A stretch of 58,804 bases of DNA. It comes from Haplomitrium mnioides (taxonomy: Eukaryota; Marchantiophyta; Haplomitriopsida; Calobryales). Position 1 is the stretch's first letter. Each line of letters begins with the position of its first letter. The DNA lies in the NCBI GenBank assembly GCA_049999725.1, contig JBNGIS010003582.1, positions 1 through 58,804 of the forward strand. The letters run 5' to 3'. Under the pieces are notes generated by a model, which was given only the letters and a program-made list of their open reading frames with translations, was not told the origin of the DNA and ran no database searches. This document shows positions 54,639 through 58,804 of the stretch, piece after piece. The position numbers were made by a program, and so were the translations under genes.

Positions 54639-55400
54639 TGACAATGCTTGAATTGCTAAAGGAGACAAGAAAAGAAAGATATCTTCGAATATACTTGCCT
54701 GCTATTGAGAGAAATCTCAGGAAGCCTCTAGTGTAGCAATTGAAGAACAAGAATTATCTGAAGACAAGGGTTATGAACTTGATATGAAGACATGGACGAC
54801 CTAGATGCTCTGACACCTAGTGCATCCAGCCACGCCATCAAGAAAGGTTTGATTAATAGATGTCAACAAAACAGATCCGAGAGTTAACAGTTGAGTAACA
54901 GCTGTGGAGTACCTCCAATTGCAACATAATTGTGCATCTTAGTATTAAAGGATTGAGAGATAAGAGCGTCACCCACAACCTTGAAGGAGTTCTTTATACA
55001 AGCCTAAGATCACAAAGAAATTTGTGTCAGCAAGCACACTTTCAAGGACTTGCTTGGTGGTCAACATTGACATATATAATTGTATAGTCCTAGGTAAGTT
55101 TAGCAAGGTGGTATAGTTGGTGTTGGTATCATGGGAGACAATTTGTGTAGATTGTATTGCATCTCAGAGGTTGAGGGAAGCTTGAGTATGGTTCACCAAA
55201 GAGAAAGAAACAAATCATAAACTAGACCTCTGTGGAAAGAAAATTTTGGAGGAGGAAGAAAATTCCTTAGAAGTCTCATCAAAGGATGATTCACTGTTGC
55301 ACAGTGTAATCCCCTCTCGACTTTTGATGGAACCAGAATGAAGATAGTGTTATCAGCTATCAGATTTACTAGAATGCATTTGAAGTAGAATCAGCTGGTA
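54639..55400 (+). pseudogene. Copia F gag-pol remnant, strongly decayed
   Basis: Fragments such as ILACYYREKSQEASSVAIEE and DKGYELDMKTW suggest the nucleocapsid/protease interval, but stops occur every few dozen codons and I cannot place a catalytic motif. Listed because it connects the gag above to the integrase piece below. Confidence 0.4.
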
Positions 55401-55469
55401 GTTTTATGTTGATTATTTTTTGGATTGACGGCTTGGGGTTAGTGATGTACCTAAGGAAAACATGTGATA

Positions 55470-55629
55470 GATTTTATAGTTGGGTAGCTGTCGCTGGACA
55501 CCTTTGTGTCCCAACTTGGCTACTTTCGAGGAAGTGGTTTGCTTTTGTCTAGCTTTGATGTTTTACCGCCAAGGCGGTTGTATTTGATGTGTGGAAATAA
55601 AGTTTTTACTTCCTGTCAAAAAAAAATCT
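55470..55629 (+). mobile_element. L1-type LINE 3' end, 5'-truncated insertion in copia F
   Basis: Ends CTGTCAAAAAAAAA after hairpins CCGCC-AA-GGCGG (55566-55577) and GGAAATAAA-GTT-TTTACTTCC (55593-55613). CGGTTGTATTTGATG between them corresponds to CGGTTGTACCTTTGATG in LINE-1. The left end is not resolved. Confidence 0.7.
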
Positions 55630-56090
55630 CTAACACCACGGGCTTGGACACTTGGGAAAGCAAGGAATCAGGTTGCCTACCAGCATGGTGAGCAACATGG
55701 TTTTGGTGAGCAACCCTCAAGTTCTATGAAGAGAAACTCACAAAATATGCAAACAAGAAGGGCACCATTGCATGAAGAGCATCTCATTTGTTGGAAGTAG
55801 TCCACATCGATATATGTGGACCTATAAAGACAACTTCAATGTCTGGCTATAGATGTTTGTATCATTCACAGATGAAAAATCAAAGATTTCCTTTGTCTAC
55901 TTCATGAGCAGCAAGGATGAGATGTTTCTATGTTTCAAACATGTCTTGTTGGGATGAAGAATGAAGTTAACAATAGAATCAAAGATTTTAAGAAGTGATG
56001 GTAACAGTTTCAAAAGTTTCTTGTAAAGAGTTGGCATCAGAGAATAGATGATTGCTGAAGATTCTCCACACGAGTGTTGGAAATGTATCT
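55630..56090 (+). pseudogene. Copia F integrase fragment
   Basis: VVHIDICGPIKTTSMSGYRC at about 55798-55855, then FTDEKSKISFVYFMSSKDEM and ILRSDGNSFKSFL near 55990 give the first part of a copia integrase core with its first two Asp positions. It is frameshifted and ends before the catalytic Glu. Confidence 0.75.
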
Positions 56091-56483
56091 TAGTTGTTGT
56101 AGATATATGATCAAGATCTTCTCATCTATTTGATTTGTATAGTTTGTTTATTAGCTTATCAGCTAGTTTAGCTAGATTTTAAATTAGAGACCCTTTTGGA
56201 GATGTTGACACATGGATGCACTTCATAGTGACATGTGGCAGCATTAGGAGGCTTATAAGGAAAATTATTCCTTGGCCTCAAGAGGGAGCGATGATTATGC
56301 TTATGCAATCGTATGCATGAACACGCAAGGAAAAGTCTCATAGATGAAGGTAGGCAAATATGCAGCTAGTAGAGCTGCTCCTGTCCATAATCAATAGATG
56401 GTCTTCTTCACCTATTGGAGTCCATTAGCTTGACCAATTCAAGCCCACAAAAATTGTTTACGCACCTAAAAAGACCAGGTAGT
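56091..56483. other. LTR-like stretch, unassigned
   Basis: Begins TGTTGGAAATGT, like the copia B LTR start, directly after the copia F integrase fragment, but does not follow copia B further. GGCTTATAAGG near 56252 could be a TATA box. No partner copy is seen. Confidence 0.35.
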
Positions 56484-56545
56484 TTTATGGTTTTGTATAG
56501 CTTATATAAATCGATTTATGGTTTTGTATAGCTTATATAAATCGA
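56484..56545 (+). repeat. 31-bp direct tandem duplication with TATATAA
   Basis: Two perfect 31-bp copies (56484-56514, 56515-56545), each containing GCTTATATAAATCGA. Confidence 0.95.
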
Positions 56546-56629
56546 ATGAGATGATGCTCATGGCGTACTCATCGGTTATCCAAAACTTCCTCAAGATTCT
56601 TAAGAACATATTACAAGTCAAGTTTGTGG

Positions 56630-56805
56630 AGTTTTCCTCCTCTCCTCTTCACTTCCTCTTTTCTTCTTCTTCTCTTTTGTTTCTCCCCTTCTTCCTCTCC
56701 CTTCCTTTTCTCTCTCCTCGTTTCTCTCCCTTTCTTCACCCTTGTTTTCTTCTTCTCTCCCCACTCCTTCCCTTTCTACCCCTTCTCCCTCCTTGCTGTC
56801 GCGCG
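56630..56805 (+). repeat. Polypyrimidine tract
   Basis: About 175 bases almost entirely C and T on the plus strand, with a few G and A. The open frames on both strands here are low-complexity products of this bias. Confidence 0.9.
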
Positions 56806-58200
56806 CGAAGCATGCAAGAGCATGTGCACGACGAGAGAGAGAGCGGCAGGGCAGGGCGCAGCGCGGTGAGGCACACAACGAGAGAGGAAACGGGGGGTGG
56901 CGTGGCGCAGCGACGCACACAGGTAGGGAGGAAATGGAGCAAGGGGCTGGACCGACCAACTGAATCGATCAGCTGAGTCGATCAGCCTGATCGATTCACG
57001 AGCAGAATCAACAGGAAATCGAGATAGCTGGAGGAGTTCGGGTGGAGTTTCATCGAGCATTAGAGAATTTGCAAGGCATGGAGGAGGTGGTTCGATTGAT
57101 CAGAGGCGAGGAGAACAAAACAATCAAAGGGGGGACTGCATTTCAACTGGCCTGGAGAATTGCAGCCAGATCACGAAGAGGGCATCGTTCAGAGAGAATC
57201 GGAAGGTGGTGAATCGATAAAGGCTGTTGAGGCGATTTGAGCAATTAGGAAGAAGGACGAGGAGGAATCGAGGAGGCATCAGAAGGAGGCGACGGAGGCA
57301 GCGCGCAAGGAGGAGATTTGAGGCAGCGGAGGGGGATCTCGCAAATTGAGGAGTGAGGGATTTAGATTGGAGAGGCTAAAGGATTTGCAAGGGGAGGATT
57401 TTGATTCAATCGAACAGATGGAGCGTCGCAGAGAATTTAAGCGGAGTAGATTTCGCCTAGGGATGCGCAAGAAAATTCGCAAGGATGGAGAGGAGCTCGA
57501 AAAATTCGACCAGGGTCACGCTGGAGATTGTATGGCGAGGAGTAATCAATGGACAGGGCAAGGAGACGATTTCTGCGTAGACAATTCGTTCTAGGGAGGC
57601 ATAGATACAATCGAGGGGAGGGAATTGAATCGCGCAAGCACAGAGGAGGAGGGACATTCGAGCAATCAGGCCAAGGGGGCAATTCATGTTCATACGAAAA
57701 CGATTCAGCAGGAGCAGGGGACTAAAAGCATAAGCAGATACAAAATCAAGGAGGGGGAGGAGTAATTACCTGAAATCGATCAGGTTGGATCGATCAGGCA
57801 CGATCGATCAAGCATGAATCGACCCAAGGAAATGAATTTGCGAATCATATAGATTGAGGGGCGAGCAGGGCTGATCGCAGATCAGTGGCAAACATGAGTG
57901 TCGAGCAGGAGCATGCATCGTTGCATGCAAAGCAGCGATCAATTTTCGAGCAAGGAAGGAGGCAATGCGAGCAAGGAGGCTGAACTCGAGCAAGGGAGGT
58001 CGGTAGAAGGAATTGTCGTGCAGCAAGGAGAATCAAGCAGAAGGATTCCAGCAGAAGGAAAGTCGATCGCGCATGAAGAGAAATCACGAGGAGGAAGGAG
58101 GATGGGCAAAGAACAGTATAGTTCTTATTGCAAGGGAAGAAACTAAACTAAGTTAAAAAAAGGAAACAAATGAAAATCAAATGAAAATCAAACTATGTTA
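56806..58200 (+). other. LTR-like or leader sequence without a gene
   Basis: Purine-rich on the plus strand, with clusters of CGATCAG and GATCGATC palindromes at 56960-57000 and 57775-57820. I see no protein family. It probably belongs to the U3 of the LTR ending at 58383, but the left border is not found. Confidence 0.4.
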
Positions 58201-58383
58201 TAGAACATAGTATACCCCTATATATAGAAGGGGATGGATGTATACATAAGGGGAACCTTTGACCCCTCACTATCAATCCATCTATCACTTGGTGGAGGAA
58301 CGGGTGGATTAGCACAACGGCTCTCTCTCGCTCTCTCTCCCTGTGTAATGCATGTACCACAACACGTTACACGTACCACAACA
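58201..58383 (+). repeat. 3' end of a 5' LTR with TATA box
   Basis: CCCCTATATATAGAAGG at 58215-58231 is a good TATA box. The segment ends CCACAACA at 58383, just before the primer site. GTACCACAACACGTTA occurs twice at the end (from 58354 and 58373). Confidence 0.6.
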
Positions 58384-58399
58384 CGTTATCAGCACGACG
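58384..58399 (+). promoter_or_regulatory. Primer site matching the tRNA-Ile anticodon arm
   Basis: CGTTATCAGCACGACG is complementary to the anticodon arm of plant tRNA-Ile(AAU) if position 34 is inosine (read as C). It is at the same tRNA position as the copia F site. The tRNA sequence is from memory. Confidence 0.55.
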
Positions 58400-58804
58400 G
58401 TCTCTTCAGGGACACACAGTGAGAACACAAGCAATCTCCACGAAATTTTTTTTTTCATCACGCACCAACGATTTCTTCCGCGACAAATTTTTTCTTCCTC
58501 GACGCACGCGCCTCCTCACGGAGTTTTTCTCCATCCTTGGTAACCCAAAATCTCATAGAGGGGGTTTCGCCCTCATAGAGGGGGTTTAGGGTTTATTCCT
58601 TTTTTTTTTTCTTTCGTTACCCCCCCCCCCCCTATCTCTTTTTTTTCTGCCCGTTGCTGCTTCGCGCTCGACCTGCTGCTTCGCGCTCTTGCTCCTGGCT
58701 GCTTCGCGACCTACTGCTTCGCGCTCTTGCTCTTGCTCTTGGCTACCTCGCGCTCTTGCTCTTGCTCTTGGCTACTTCGCGCTCTTGCTCCTGGCTGCTT
58801 CGCG
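58400..58804 (+). repeat. Leader start with tandem repeats, element continues beyond window
   Basis: TCATAGAGGGGGTTT is duplicated at 58550 and 58572, then T and C runs follow. From 58656 to the end are tandem units of 23-32 bases built from GCTTCGCGCTCTTGCTC and varying in the number of CTCTTG hexamers. Confidence 0.7.

Noticed and set aside
56618-56976. Several open frames on both strands
   Set aside because: They come from the polypyrimidine tract and the purine-rich sequence after it; low complexity, no motif.
58570-58592. Plant telomere-like TTTAGGGTTT
   Set aside because: Only about one and a half units, next to a 17-base duplication; not a telomeric array.
58656-58804. CRISPR-like array
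   Set aside because: Units are contiguous variants without spacers, in a plant retroelement leader.

Overview
The window looks like a repeat-rich nuclear stretch of a land plant. It is built almost wholly of retrotransposons: Ty1/copia and Ty3/gypsy LTR elements, two families of non-LTR (LINE) elements, solo or broken LTRs, and simple repeats. The plant call rests on copia primer sites complementary to plant initiator tRNA-Met, a chromodomain gypsy element, and an L1-type LINE with the zf-RVT style CCHC. I found no convincing host protein gene, rRNA, tRNA or CRISPR array. I cannot name the species. Family letters (A to F, G, X) are my own labels.

Layout. 1-1640: 3' end of copia A, with an LTR fragment lodged in its RNase H. 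1641 to about 18655: gypsy G with 2.8-3.0 kb LTRs, interrupted by a complete copia B (10296-15203, target duplication CAAAG). About 18655-23250: an L1-type LINE (LINE-1), 5'-truncated in ORF1, ORF2 in one frame with only nonsense changes. 23250-26980: microsatellites, antisense LINE-2 fragments, an antisense gypsy G LTR fragment and decayed tandem repeats. 26979-38995: chromovirus C with a chromodomain. Its 5' LTR holds a two-LTR insertion, itself carrying a 5 kb gag-bearing insertion X; its pol holds a solo LTR. 39400-53130: a tandem repeat hosting an antisense LINE-2 (40354-52995), which hosts copia D (41900-49826, duplication CTGAT), which hosts copia E (42909-47414, duplication CTAAG). 53130 to about 56090: degraded copia F. 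56090-58804: LTR-like sequence ending at 58383, where the interior of a further element starts and runs off the window.

How the parts fit. Nesting order and target duplications give a relative history: repeat array, then LINE-2, then copia D, then copia E. Four independent LTR elements (B, D, E, G) have lost all or most of integrase yet three of them sit between intact target duplications, so they were probably mobilised in trans or decayed later. Three LINE 3' ends share two stem-loops with partly compensating changes, a plausible reverse transcriptase recognition structure. Two elements (copia F and the terminal LTR element) have primer sites matching tRNA anticodon arms (initiator Met and, apparently, inosine-containing Ile) rather than tRNA 3' ends, implying half-tRNA priming. 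These are the observations most worth checking.
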